25,948 bases of DNA from CAYGZA01 sp964354135 (lineage in GTDB: Bacteria > Planctomycetota > Planctomycetia > Pirellulales > Thermoguttaceae), in the NCBI GenBank assembly GCA_964354135.1, contig CAYGZA010000057.1, forward strand, positions 1 to 25,948, written 5' to 3'. A program made the position numbers and the translations under genes. The notes under the pieces are model-generated. The model saw nothing but the letters and a program-made list of their open reading frames with translations, had not been told where the DNA came from and searched no databases. Shown one piece after another: positions 1-9,465 of this stretch. Every line of letters starts with the position of its first letter. Within the stretch, counting starts at the first letter, position 1.

Positions 1-1459
1 CTTGCCTGGCAATCAGCTCGACGCGCTTCCGGAGCGGCATGTCCATCTCGTAAAGGAACTTGAAGTGGACCCGTTCGTTGCAGGCGTCGATGACCGCGTC
101 GGCCAGCTCCAGGGCCCCCTCGCCGCCGTACTGCCAGTGCCTGGAGACCGCGACCCGGGCCCCCGCCTGCTCGGCCATCTTGCGCACCAGCTCGATTTCC
201 GCCTTGGTGTCGCTGTGGAAGGCGTTGATGGCGACCACCGGGTTGATGCCCGCCTTCTTGACGGTCTGGACGTGGTGCAACATGTTGGCCACGCCGTCTT
301 CCAGCCAGGCCAGGTTCTCCTCGAAGTACTCCTTGGGGATCGGCTTGCCCGGAGGGCAAGGCAGGGCCCCGGCGTTGACGCCGTGGTGCTTCAGGCCGCG
401 GACGGTCGTCGTGATCACCGAAACGTTGGGAACGTTGCCCGAAAAGCGGCACTTGACGTTCCAGAACTTCTCGAAGCCGATGTCGGCGCCGAAGCCCGAC
501 TCGGTGAGGTGGTAATCGGCCAGCTTCAGGCAGATCTTGTCGGCCACCACCGAGGACTGCCCCACGGCGATGTTGGCGAAGGGGCCCGCGTGGACGAAGC
601 AGGGCTGCCCCTCGAGCGACTGGAGGAGATTCGGGTTGATCGCCTCCCGCAGCCAGGCGGTCATGGCGCCGGCCACCTGAAGGTCTTGGCAGGTGACCGG
701 ATTGCCCCGCTTGTCGTAGGCCACCACGATCCTGCCGATCCGCTCCCGGAGGTCCTTCAAATCGCTGAAGACGGCCAGGATCGCCATCACCTCGCTGGAG
801 ACGGCGATCGCGAAGCGGCTCTGCATCGCGTAGCCGTCCATCGAGCCGCCGATGCCGATGATGATGTTCCGCAGGGCCTGGGCGCAGAAGTCGATCACCC
901 AGCCCATCTCCACGTTGGTCGGGTCGATGTCCAGCCGGCGGAGCCCGATCTTGGCCAGCCGCTCGTCGTCGTAGTTCCGCTCGTGCTGGAGCCGCGAGGT
1001 CAGGGCCACCATGGCCAGGTTGTGGGCGTTCATCACGGCGTTGATGTCGCCGGTGAGTCCGAGGGAGAACTCGGTCAAGGGAATGCACTGCGAAAGGCCC
1101 CCGCCGGCTGCGGACCCCTTGATGTTCATCGTCGGACCGCCCGACGGCTGCCGGATGCAGGCAACGACCTTCTTGCCGCGCTTGCCGATCCCTTGCAGGA
1201 GCCCCATCGTGGTGGTCGACTTGCCCTCGCCCAAGGGCGTGGGCGTGATGGCCGTCACCTCGACGAACTTGCCGTCCGGCCTGCCCTTGAGCCGCCCCAG
1301 GACCTTCATGTAGTCCACCTTGGCGATGTAGTTGCCGTGGGGGAGCAGCTCCTCCTTCGTCAGGCCCAACTCATCGGCGAGTTGGTAGCAGGTCTTCATC
1401 CGCGATTCCGCCTCTTCGGCGATCTCCCAGTCCGCATGTTTCGTGGGGTCCAAAACCAT
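1..1459 (-). CDS. fhs: formate--tetrahydrofolate ligase (10-formyl-THF synthetase), 3' end outside the window
   Basis: This cytoplasmic enzyme joins formate to tetrahydrofolate with ATP to make 10-formyl-THF. The 486 visible codons run off the left edge, so the C-terminus is missing. Seen: the ATP-binding loop TPTPLGEGKSTTT at about residues 72-84, then RQPSGGPTMNIKGSAAGGG, LTGDINAVMNAHNL, the FVHAGPFANIAVGQSS stretch and ESGFGADIGFEKFWN, all in the family order. The ATG at 1459 follows a strong GGAGGG ribosome-binding site. RQPSGGP replaces the REPSLGP of the best-studied enzymes, which I take to mark a divergent subfamily rather than a defect. It is transcribed in the same direction as purN, 195 bases downstream of it, and the adjacent genes purN, purH and fmt all use its product. 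The family assignment is secure. Confidence 0.95.
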   Translation of the reverse strand, partial: MVLDPTKHADWEIAEEAESRMKTCYQLADELGLTKEELLPHGNYIAKVDYMKVLGRLKGRPDGKFVEVTAITPTPLGEGKSTTTMGLLQGIGKRGKKVVACIRQPSGGPTMNIKGSAAGGGLSQCIPLTEFSLGLTGDINAVMNAHNLAMVALTSRLQHERNYDDERLAKIGLRRLDIDPTNVEMGWVIDFCAQALRNIIIGIGGSMDGYAMQSRFAIAVSSEVMAILAVFSDLKDLRERIGRIVVAYDKRGNPVTCQDLQVAGAMTAWLREAINPNLLQSLEGQPCFVHAGPFANIAVGQSSVVADKICLKLADYHLTESGFGADIGFEKFWNVKCRFSGNVPNVSVITTTVRGLKHHGVNAGALPCPPGKPIPKEYFEENLAWLEDGVANMLHHVQTVKKAGINPVVAINAFHSDTKAEIELVRKMAEQAGARVAVSRHWQYGGEGALELADAVIDACNERVHFKFLYEMDMPLRKRVELIARQ

Positions 1460-1654
1460 CAAGCCCTCCTCACCTCAAGAGAAACTCGCTGCATCGTGTC
1501 CAAAAAATCGGGTTATAGCCGCTACCCCTAACAGATGCACTTCGGAAAGTCAAGATGCCACGTAAACAATCCTTGGCACCAGCGGGCCAAGCAGCTTCCT
1601 CCAGGATGCGCAAAGGGGGAAGCGGCGCCGGCGGCACATTCCGTACGACCGCCT

Positions 1655-2299
1655 CTACGCCGGGGCGATTCGCACCCGGCGGCCGTCCAGCGTCACTCGA
1701 CCGGCGGCGATCAACCCTATCGCCTCGGGGTAGGCCTCGCACTCCGCCTCGAAGACGCGGGCCGCCAGCGTCTCGGGGGTGTCGTCGTCCAGCACAGGCA
1801 CCGCCCGCTGCACGATCACCGGACCGTGGTCGTACTGGTTGTCGGCGAAATGGACGGTGCAGCCGCTCACTTTGACCCCGTATTTCAGGACCGCCTCGTG
1901 GACGAAGTGTCCGTAGTATCCCGTCCCGCAGAACGAGGGAATCAGCGCCGGATGGATATTGACAACCCGGTTAGTGAAATCCTCCAGGACGGTGATCTGT
2001 TTAAAGAATCCGCCCATCGCCACGAGGTCGGCGCCGGCCCGGCGGCAATGGCCGAAGATGGCCGCGCTGAATCCCCCCTGGGAATCGAACGCCTTTCGCT
2101 CCACGACGACCGCCGGAATGCCGGCCTTCTCGGCAAACCGCAGTCCCCCGGCTTTGGGGCTGCTGGAGACAACCAGCACGATCTGCACCTCCAGCCGCCC
2201 GCTCTCTATCCTCTCGATCAAGTTGCGCAAAGTCGTTCCCCCGCCGGAGATAAGCACGGCGATGCGAAACGGGGCCTTCGCGGTGGTGGCACTGGCCAT
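1655..2299 (-). CDS. purN: phosphoribosylglycinamide formyltransferase (GAR transformylase)
   Basis: PurN transfers the formyl group of 10-formyl-THF to glycinamide ribonucleotide, the third step of purine synthesis, in the cytoplasm. The 214-residue protein has the usual length. It opens with the Rossmann-like RIAVLISGGGTTLRNLI and carries the catalytic triad in context: N114 and H116 in NIHPALIPSF, and D157 in HFADNQYDHGPVI (matching N106, H108 and D144 of the E. coli enzyme). The ATG at 2299 has AGGAG six bases upstream. It lies upstream of fhs on the same strand and is divergent from purH, so both purine genes could be controlled from the shared 359-base spacer. HPALIPSFCGTGYYG differs from the E. 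coli version around the substrate loop, but the family call is firm. Confidence 0.94.
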   Translation of the reverse strand: MASATTAKAPFRIAVLISGGGTTLRNLIERIESGRLEVQIVLVVSSSPKAGGLRFAEKAGIPAVVVERKAFDSQGGFSAAIFGHCRRAGADLVAMGGFFKQITVLEDFTNRVVNIHPALIPSFCGTGYYGHFVHEAVLKYGVKVSGCTVHFADNQYDHGPVIVQRAVPVLDDDTPETLAARVFEAECEAYPEAIGLIAAGRVTLDGRRVRIAPA

Positions 2300-2658
2300 G
2301 AAAGACTCCTGTCGGGGACCTTCTCGAAGAATGACCCGGGTTTAGTGATTCCCGTGCGGGCGGTCAAGGGGCCGCACGTGAAGAAACCGGACCAAGGGGA
2401 TTCACGGGAGGAGCGTCGGCCACTTTGCCCCACGAGAAGGATCGCGTGCGGACGGAGACTAGCGCTACTCAAGGGGGGCTTACACCGGACGGGCGAGGCC
2501 ACCTCCCCAGCCACCCTCTTCATTTTTCGCAGTCCGCGCAGGCGGCCCGGACTCTCGTCCTCGCTACGGCCCCTGGCAGGCAATCGCTCCAACGGTTATT
2601 TTTTCAACTGCTAGGCCGCCGTGAGAACCTCTGGAAGAATCCTTAGAAAGGAGTCGGT
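2300..2658. promoter_or_regulatory. divergent spacer between purN and purH
   Basis: This 359-base gap must hold the promoters of both divergent purine genes. I see a good ribosome-binding site for each gene (AGGAG before purN, AGAAAGGAG before purH). I see no credible open frame, tRNA or convincing -35/-10 pair. I looked specifically for the conserved blocks of the ZTP (pfl) riboswitch, which often precedes purH and fhs, and did not find them on either strand. Confidence 0.5.
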
Positions 2659-4227
<1,569 letters not shown>

Positions 4228-4239
4228 AGGACAGGAGCT

Positions 4240-4358
4240 TTCAGCCATCAGCCTTCAGCCTTCAGCTATCAGCAGTTGGCCATCAGCCGTTGTCGGCTCG
4301 AGGCTGTCACTTGGTCCCTAATACCTGACACCTGACACCTGATGGCTGACTGCTGATA
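4240..4358. repeat. heptanucleotide repeat arrays (TTCAGCC/ATCAGCC type, then CCTGACA/GCTGATA type)
   Basis: Directly after purH, seven degenerate 7-base units run in phase from 4240 to 4288 (TTCAGCC, ATCAGCC, TTCAGCC, TTCAGCT, ATCAGCA, GTTGGCC, ATCAGCC). After a 35-base gap, five more units run from 4324 to 4358 in the opposite sense (CCTGACA twice, CCTGATG, GCTGACT, GCTGATA). The second array resumes in phase after the inserted element, at 4564-4577 (GCTGATA, GCTGAAA). They resemble in kind the short tandem heptamer repeats described from filamentous cyanobacteria. No function is evident. Confidence 0.8.
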
Positions 4359-4563
4359 GGCCAAGTGTCAGTAATTCAAGGTCGGCCCTATACTGCCAGA
4401 ATGCGTATGCGTGCTGTCATCAGAGGTAGTCAGCGTTTTTCGCGTCGAAAGCTCCTTCACCCGGTTCTGAGGAGGTTTCGAGGCGAAAAACGCGGTCCGG
4501 CAACCCACGAAATACGGCTTCAAACACCAAACGGGGGTGACCTCGTATTACTGACACTTGGCC
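4359..4563. mobile_element. MITE-like 205-bp element with 25-bp terminal inverted repeats and a central hairpin
   Basis: The ends, 4359-4383 and 4539-4563, are inverted copies matching at 23 of 25 positions, with the shared core AAGTGTCAGTAAT. A second inverted pair, 4433-4455 and 4471-4493, matches at 21 of 23 positions around a 15-base loop and is nearly concentric with the first, so the whole unit could fold into one long hairpin. Direct copies of GCTGATA (4352-4358 and 4564-4570) flank it. That could be a 7-bp target duplication, but the element sits in a heptamer array where neighbouring units are alike anyway. The only long frame inside looks non-coding. It is probably a non-autonomous element mobilised by a transposase encoded elsewhere. 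The family is not identified. Confidence 0.7.
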
Positions 4564-4606
4564 GCTGATAGCTGAAAGCCTTCTTCCTCAACGTTGTTAG
4601 CCACGC

Positions 4607-5560
4607 ATGCGACTGGTGATGCTGGGGACCGGGCCGTTCGCGGTACCGGCATTCGCCGGCCTGTACGAGACCCACCACGCGGTTGTGGCGCTGGTCACCC
4701 GGCCGCTGCGCGCGGAGCCGGGCGGCCGTCCGGCCCCGATCGGCCCCGTGCGGGACATCGCCCACGAGCACGGCACGCCCGTCTTCGATCCCGAGGACGT
4801 GAACGCCCCGGAATCCCGGGCCCGGCTGCTCGGCTTCGAGCCCGATTTGCTGGTGGTTTGCGACTATGGGCAGATTCTCTCGGCCGAGACCTTGGCCGCG
4901 GCGCGGCTGGGGGGCGTGAACATCCACGGCTCGCTCTTGCCGAAGTATCGCGGGGCGGCGCCGGTCAACTGGGCCATCTACCACGGCGAGACCGAGACCG
5001 GGGTGAGCGTCATCCACATGACCCCGCAGCTCGATGCCGGGCCGGTCATCGCCCAAGGCCGCACCCCCATCGACCCGGACGAGACGTCCGTGGAAGTGGA
5101 GAAGCGGCTCTCCGAGATCGGGGCGTGGCTGGTTCGCCGGGCGATCGACGCGGTGGAAGCGGGCCGGTTGGAGGCATTGCCCCAGGATTCGCGTCTTGCG
5201 TCCAAGGCCCCGCGGCTCAAGAAGACCGACGGCCTGATCGACTGGAGCCGTCCGGCCGGGGCAATCAAGAACCAGATCCGCGCCGTGCAGCCGTGGCCCA
5301 AGGCGTACACGTTCTGGCGCCGGCCGGGCGGCCCGCCGCTGCGGCTGATCCTTGGCCCGGTGGCGGTCGTCAACGCGCCGGACGCCTCGGCCCCGCCCGG
5401 CAAGGTCTTGGAGGCCGCGGGCGACCGCCTCGTCGTGGCGGCTGGCAATGGGGGAGTGCAGGTCACGTCGATCCAGCCTGCCGGAAAACGACAGCTCTCC
5501 GTCGAGGAATTCTTGCGCGGCTACCGGGTCCGACCTGGCGATCGACTTGGGCCGGAATAG
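4607..5560 (+). CDS. fmt: methionyl-tRNA formyltransferase
   Basis: Fmt formylates the methionine on initiator tRNA using 10-formyl-THF, giving fMet-tRNA for translation initiation. The 317 residues fit the family. The N-terminal formyltransferase domain begins RLVMLGTGPFAVPAF and holds the catalytic triad: N105 and H107 in NIHGSLLPKYRGAAP, and D143 in QLDAGPVIAQ. The C-terminal tRNA-binding domain begins near TDGLIDWSRPAGAIKNQIRA and contains QPWPKAYTFW. The hydrolase loop next to the active site and the NIHGSLLPKYRG motif separate it from PurN. No clear ribosome-binding site precedes the ATG at 4607, but the MRLVMLGTGPF start fits the family well. Its 5' flank is a heptamer array plus the MITE-like element ending 43 bases upstream, so any promoter is either inside repeat DNA or upstream of it. 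Confidence 0.95.
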   Translation: MRLVMLGTGPFAVPAFAGLYETHHAVVALVTRPLRAEPGGRPAPIGPVRDIAHEHGTPVFDPEDVNAPESRARLLGFEPDLLVVCDYGQILSAETLAAARLGGVNIHGSLLPKYRGAAPVNWAIYHGETETGVSVIHMTPQLDAGPVIAQGRTPIDPDETSVEVEKRLSEIGAWLVRRAIDAVEAGRLEALPQDSRLASKAPRLKKTDGLIDWSRPAGAIKNQIRAVQPWPKAYTFWRRPGGPPLRLILGPVAVVNAPDASAPPGKVLEAAGDRLVVAAGNGGVQVTSIQPAGKRQLSVEEFLRGYRVRPGDRLGPE

Positions 5561-5591
5561 CGTGTAGAAAGCGGAAACGCAGGAGGTGCGC

Positions 5592-8570
5592 ATGACGGCG
5601 TCAGCGGTCATCGGCCAGTTGGTAGAGCGCTTTGAGAGTCACCGGGCGACATACCATTCTGCCGACTACAACGAGGCGCAGTTGCGCCAAGAGTTCCTTA
5701 ACCCGCTGTTCAAGGCCCTGGGATGGGACATGGACAATGAGAAGGGGTACTCCGACGCCTACAAGGAGGTCATCCACGAGGCGGCCATCAAGGTCGGCGG
5801 CCGGACCAAGGCCCCGGATTACTGCTTTCGCGCCGGCGGGGGCAAGGCGAGCTTCTTCGTCGAGGCCAAGAAGCCGGCCATCGACGTCGGCGAGGCCATC
5901 AGCCCGGCCTACCAACTTCGCCGCTACGCTTGGTCGGCCAAACTCCCGGTGAGTATCCTCACCGACTTCGAGGAGTTGGCGGTCTACGACTGCCGCGTCC
6001 GCCCAGCCAAAACCGACAAAGCCTCCACCGCCCGGGTCCTTCTCTACACGTACAAGGAGTACATTGACCGGTGGGACGAGTTGTACGGGCTTCTTGCCCC
6101 GGAGGCGATCCGCCGCGGGGCCTTGGAGAAGTTCCTCGCCAGTAAGAAGGTCAAGAAAGGCACGGCTGCGGTCAATGAGGCATTCCTAACCGAGATTGAG
6201 AACTGGCGCGACGCGCTAGCTCGGAATATCGCCCTCCGCAACGAGATTCCCCAGCGAGACCTGCACTTCGCCGTGCAGCGGACCATCGACCGCACGGTGT
6301 TCCTGCGGATCTGCGAGGACCGTGGGATCGAGCTCTACGGGACACTCCAAGCCCTTGTCAACGGACCGAACATCTACCGGCGCCTGGTCGAGTTGTTCCG
6401 GCGTGCCGATGAGCGCTACAACTCGGGCTTGTTCCACTTCACCCCGGAGAAGGAACGGAACGAGCCGCCTGACGAACTCACGCTGGGACTGGCGATCGAC
6501 GACAAGCCGCTGAGGGACATCATTGAGAGTCTCTACTACCCCGAAAGCCCGTACGAGTTCTCCGTGCTGCCGACGGAGATCCTCGGCCAGGTGTACGAGC
6601 AGTTCCTGGGCAAGGTGATCCGGCTCACGAAGACCGGCCAGGCCAAGGTAGAAGAGAAGCCCGAGGTCCGCAAGGCGGGCGGGGTCTACTACACGCCGTC
6701 GTACATCGTCGATTACATCGTCGAGCACACGGTCGGAAGGCTCCTGGAGGGCAAGTCACCCACCCAAGCGGCTAAGCTGCGAATCCTCGATCCGGCCTGC
6801 GGCAGCGGGTCTTTCTTGATCGGGGCGTACCAGCGGCTGCTGGACTGGCACCGGGACCGGTACCTCGAAGCTGACCCGGAAAGGCACGCCCGCGGCGCCA
6901 ATCCGCGGCTGTACCGCGGAGCAGCGGGCGACTGGCGCCTGACCACCGCCGAGCGCAAGCGGATCCTGTTGAACAACATCTACGGCGTGGACATCGACGC
7001 GCAGGCGGTGGAGGTGACCAAGCTGTCGCTGTTGTTGAAAGTGCTTGAAGGGGAATCCAAGGAGACGGTGAACAACCAGCTGCGCCTCTACAACGAGCGG
7101 GCCTTGCCGGATTTGGGTGGTAACATCAAGTGTGGCAATTCGCTGATCGGGCCGGATTTCTACGAAGGCCGGCAGAAGAACATCTTCGACGAAGAAGTGA
7201 TGTATCGGATCAACGCGTTCGATTGGCAGAGGGAATTCCCCGAGATCTTGGGCCGCGAGTGCCGCGGGTTCGATGCGGTGATCGGAAACCCGCCCTGGGG
7301 TGCCGAGTTCTCAAGGTCGGAGCGGGATTACTTGCGGAGCCGCTACCATCGCGTGATTGCGCGGATGATTGACTCGTATATATACTTTCTGGATCGTGGG
7401 ATTTTGCTGGCCAAGAACGGCTGCCCGATCGGATTCATAGTCCCTAGTACGTTACGTAACCAGGTGGACGCCAAGCCCGTGCGAGGGCTGCTTCTCGGTC
7501 GCGGGGTCGCCGTTTTGGTGAACCTCGGTCAGCGAGTATTCGGGAACAAGGTCTTGAACACGTCCACCATTCTCATTAGCTGTGGACAGACGGCTCAGGG
7601 GGGCATCGTTCAGGGCGATGTCTCCACTTGCCCCGTAGAAGACCGGCCCGAGGCGCTCCGTCAATGTCGTTCCATACAGTGGTCACGATGGCATAAACTG
7701 GTCAAGAATGATCCACGGAATGTCTTTTTCGCCGGAAACCTTCGAGAAACGCTGATTCTGCAACGGCTCAGGAAGTCACATGGAACTTTCCGAGATGTTG
7801 TCGAAGGAGCCATTGAGCGGGGCGTGAGTCCGGATGTGGCCGAAGCGCATGTCGTTAGGCGATCAATCGCAAAACGTGCCAAGTTGGAGAACGCCTTACT
7901 TCGTCTCAGCGTCAGTGGAGCCAAAGTTAAGCGATATCACCCGTGGGCCCCGGATCAACTCTTGATCTACACGACCAAAGAAACGCCCATCGAACGATAC
8001 CCGATGGTCAGGAGGTACTTGGCCAACTTCCGAAACCAGAACACGTGCAAAGAAGTGAAGAGCGGCGCGCACCCATGGTGGGCACTGCACCGCCCCCGAG
8101 ATCCACGCATATTCGAGTGTCCTAAGTTCGTTGGCTTGACGACCACAAAGACCATCGAATTGATATACGATGTGCATGATTCTGTATGCGTTACGGATGC
8201 GATGTACGTCTTCAAGTTACGCCAGGAGTTCGACCCGTGGACTTGCCTCGGAGTGCTCCAGTCGCAGGCATTCTCATTCCTCTACCGCGTCGCCAATCAA
8301 GGGGAACTGCGCGTAATCCCCCAGGTCAAGGCTTCGAAACTGTATGATCTCCCATATCCAGTTCAAATACGCCGGCACGATCGGATCGTGGAGCTGGTCG
8401 AGGGAATGCTTTCGCTGCACAAGCGGCTCGCGGCGGCCAAGAGTGAGCACGAGAAGACTATGCTCGCGCGGCGGATCGCCGCCACCGACCAGCAGATCGA
8501 CCGGCTGGTCTACGAACTCTACGGCCTGACCGAGGAGGAGATCAGGATCGTCGAGGAAGCAACCGCGTAG
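5592..8570 (+). CDS. type IIG restriction-modification enzyme (Eco57I/TaqI-like N6-adenine methyltransferase fused to a nuclease)
   Basis: This 992-residue single chain combines cleavage, methylation and target recognition. The N-terminal part has a PD-(D/E)xK-type nuclease pattern: D76 in APDYCF, and E91 and K93 in FFVEAKKP. The central methyltransferase has motif I DPACGSGSF (residues 400-408) and catalytic motif IV NPPW (566-569) after FDWQREFPEI and FDAVIG, typical of Eco57I-class N6-adenine enzymes. The C-terminal third resembles a TaqI-type target-recognition domain (WWALHRPRDPRIFECPKFVG). The ATG at 5592 is chosen because AGGAGG (5581-5586) sits five bases before it. An in-frame GTG at 5586 overlaps that site and is unlikely. 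No separate specificity or methyltransferase gene is adjacent. Roughly 7380-8350 is less GC-rich than the flanks, consistent with horizontal acquisition or domain exchange. The recognition sequence cannot be predicted. Confidence 0.9.
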   Translation: MTASAVIGQLVERFESHRATYHSADYNEAQLRQEFLNPLFKALGWDMDNEKGYSDAYKEVIHEAAIKVGGRTKAPDYCFRAGGGKASFFVEAKKPAIDVGEAISPAYQLRRYAWSAKLPVSILTDFEELAVYDCRVRPAKTDKASTARVLLYTYKEYIDRWDELYGLLAPEAIRRGALEKFLASKKVKKGTAAVNEAFLTEIENWRDALARNIALRNEIPQRDLHFAVQRTIDRTVFLRICEDRGIELYGTLQALVNGPNIYRRLVELFRRADERYNSGLFHFTPEKERNEPPDELTLGLAIDDKPLRDIIESLYYPESPYEFSVLPTEILGQVYEQFLGKVIRLTKTGQAKVEEKPEVRKAGGVYYTPSYIVDYIVEHTVGRLLEGKSPTQAAKLRILDPACGSGSFLIGAYQRLLDWHRDRYLEADPERHARGANPRLYRGAAGDWRLTTAERKRILLNNIYGVDIDAQAVEVTKLSLLLKVLEGESKETVNNQLRLYNERALPDLGGNIKCGNSLIGPDFYEGRQKNIFDEEVMYRINAFDWQREFPEILGRECRGFDAVIGNPPWGAEFSRSERDYLRSRYHRVIARMIDSYIYFLDRGILLAKNGCPIGFIVPSTLRNQVDAKPVRGLLLGRGVAVLVNLGQRVFGNKVLNTSTILISCGQTAQGGIVQGDVSTCPVEDRPEALRQCRSIQWSRWHKLVKNDPRNVFFAGNLRETLILQRLRKSHGTFRDVVEGAIERGVSPDVAEAHVVRRSIAKRAKLENALLRLSVSGAKVKRYHPWAPDQLLIYTTKETPIERYPMVRRYLANFRNQNTCKEVKSGAHPWWALHRPRDPRIFECPKFVGLTTTKTIELIYDVHDSVCVTDAMYVFKLRQEFDPWTCLGVLQSQAFSFLYRVANQGELRVIPQVKASKLYDLPYPVQIRRHDRIVELVEGMLSLHKRLAAAKSEHEKTMLARRIAATDQQIDRLVYELYGLTEEEIRIVEEATA

Positions 8571-8594
8571 GCTCGATCGAGGCGAGGTCCGGCG

Positions 8595-9464
8595 TCATTG
8601 CTGAAGCAGTTTCCAAATCTCTGCCAGGGCCTCCGGAGCGGCCGCGCCTTGCGCCGCGGAGAGGTCGGCGGCAACCAGCCCCAGGGCCTTGTAGAGCTGC
8701 CGGATCGTTTCGTCCCAACGGCCGAGGGCCTCGCTTTGTCGGGCCACCAAGGAGGAATCGCCGCGGGCAATCGGGCCGGTGAGTGCCCGCACCGGGCCAA
8801 GCTCGAACACGTTGGCCACGGTTCCGGCGACCAGGGGCTGCATGACCCGAAGCGCGGTCTCCCGCGGCACGCCGGCGTGCTCGAAGCACCGCAGGCCGAC
8901 TTCCATCAGGGCCACGAGGTAATTGCAGACGATCACCGTGGCCGCATGGTGGATCATCTTCTGCTCCGGCTCGACGGGGCAGGTGAAGGCGCCGCAGCGG
9001 TGCAACGCGTCTTCCAGGAAGCGGCACGCCTCCGGATCGCCTTCGAGGGCGCAAAAGGTGCCGGCGAAGGTCTCGACGGCTGCGGCGGGATCGGCAAAGC
9101 TCTTGACCGGATGAACGCTCGCCACCAGCGCGCCTTGGCTTCGCGCCGGTTCCAGCACGCCGGACGGCAGCGCGCCGCTACAGTGGAACACGATTGTCCC
9201 TCGGGCAAGGACACCTGCGCCGGACAACTGCCGGCAACAGGTTTCGATGGCATCGTCCGGCACGGAGATCATGACGACGTCGGCGGGCCCCAATTGGGCG
9301 TACCCGGCGACCGCCTCACCGGCGCCGACGAAGGCGGCGGCCCGGGCGGCACTGGCCGGCGAACGGTTCAGGATGGACCGGACCTTTGCGACGCCGTGTA
9401 CCGTCCAGAGGCGGGCCAACGTTTTTCCCACCCTGCCGCAGCCGATGACGTTAAGGGTTTTCAC
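8595..9464 (-). CDS. Rossmann-fold NAD(P)-binding protein with DUF2520 domain
   Basis: This 289-residue protein begins MKTLNVIGCGRVGKTLARLW, a dinucleotide-binding loop (G8-x-G10-x-x-G13) typical of the NADP/F420-dependent reductase fold. It is followed by DVVMISVPDDAI, FHCSGALPSGVL and ASVHPVKSF, and then an all-helical C-terminal half (QKMIHHAATVIVCNYLVALM) matching the DUF2520 family. The overall plan resembles ketopantoate or 6-phosphogluconate-type reductases, but the substrate is unknown and I do not assign one. The start is GTG at 9464, supported by GGAGG five bases upstream. That site lies inside the last codons of serA, whose stop is only one base away, so the two genes are almost certainly co-transcribed and translationally coupled. 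It converges on the restriction-modification gene with 24 bases between stops. Confidence 0.85.
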   Translation of the reverse strand: MKTLNVIGCGRVGKTLARLWTVHGVAKVRSILNRSPASAARAAAFVGAGEAVAGYAQLGPADVVMISVPDDAIETCCRQLSGAGVLARGTIVFHCSGALPSGVLEPARSQGALVASVHPVKSFADPAAAVETFAGTFCALEGDPEACRFLEDALHRCGAFTCPVEPEQKMIHHAATVIVCNYLVALMEVGLRCFEHAGVPRETALRVMQPLVAGTVANVFELGPVRALTGPIARGDSSLVARQSEALGRWDETIRQLYKALGLVAADLSAAQGAAAPEALAEIWKLLQQ

Positions 9465-9465
9465 C

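Noticed and set aside
2..1531. Long plus-strand open frame opposite fhs
   Set aside because: Its translation is low-complexity Arg/Gly/His/Val-rich sequence with no family features, while the minus strand encodes a clear formyl-THF synthetase.
1502..1533. Possible terminator on the minus strand between purN and fhs
   Set aside because: A short GGGTA/TAACCC stem precedes a run of six T, but the stem is weak and bulged, and it would leave only about 40 bases for an fhs promoter.
2300..2658. Possible ZTP (pfl) riboswitch before purH or purN
   Set aside because: These riboswitches often precede purH and fhs, but the conserved blocks were not found on either strand.
4365..4568. 67-residue open frame inside the palindromic element
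   Set aside because: It has no ribosome-binding site or recognisable motif, and its ends are formed by the inverted repeats.
4240..4577. CRISPR array
   Set aside because: The units are 7 bases long, tandem and degenerate, without spacers, and no cas genes are present.
5586..5591. GTG start for the restriction-modification gene
   Set aside because: It overlaps the AGGAGG ribosome-binding site, which is ideally placed for the ATG at 5592.
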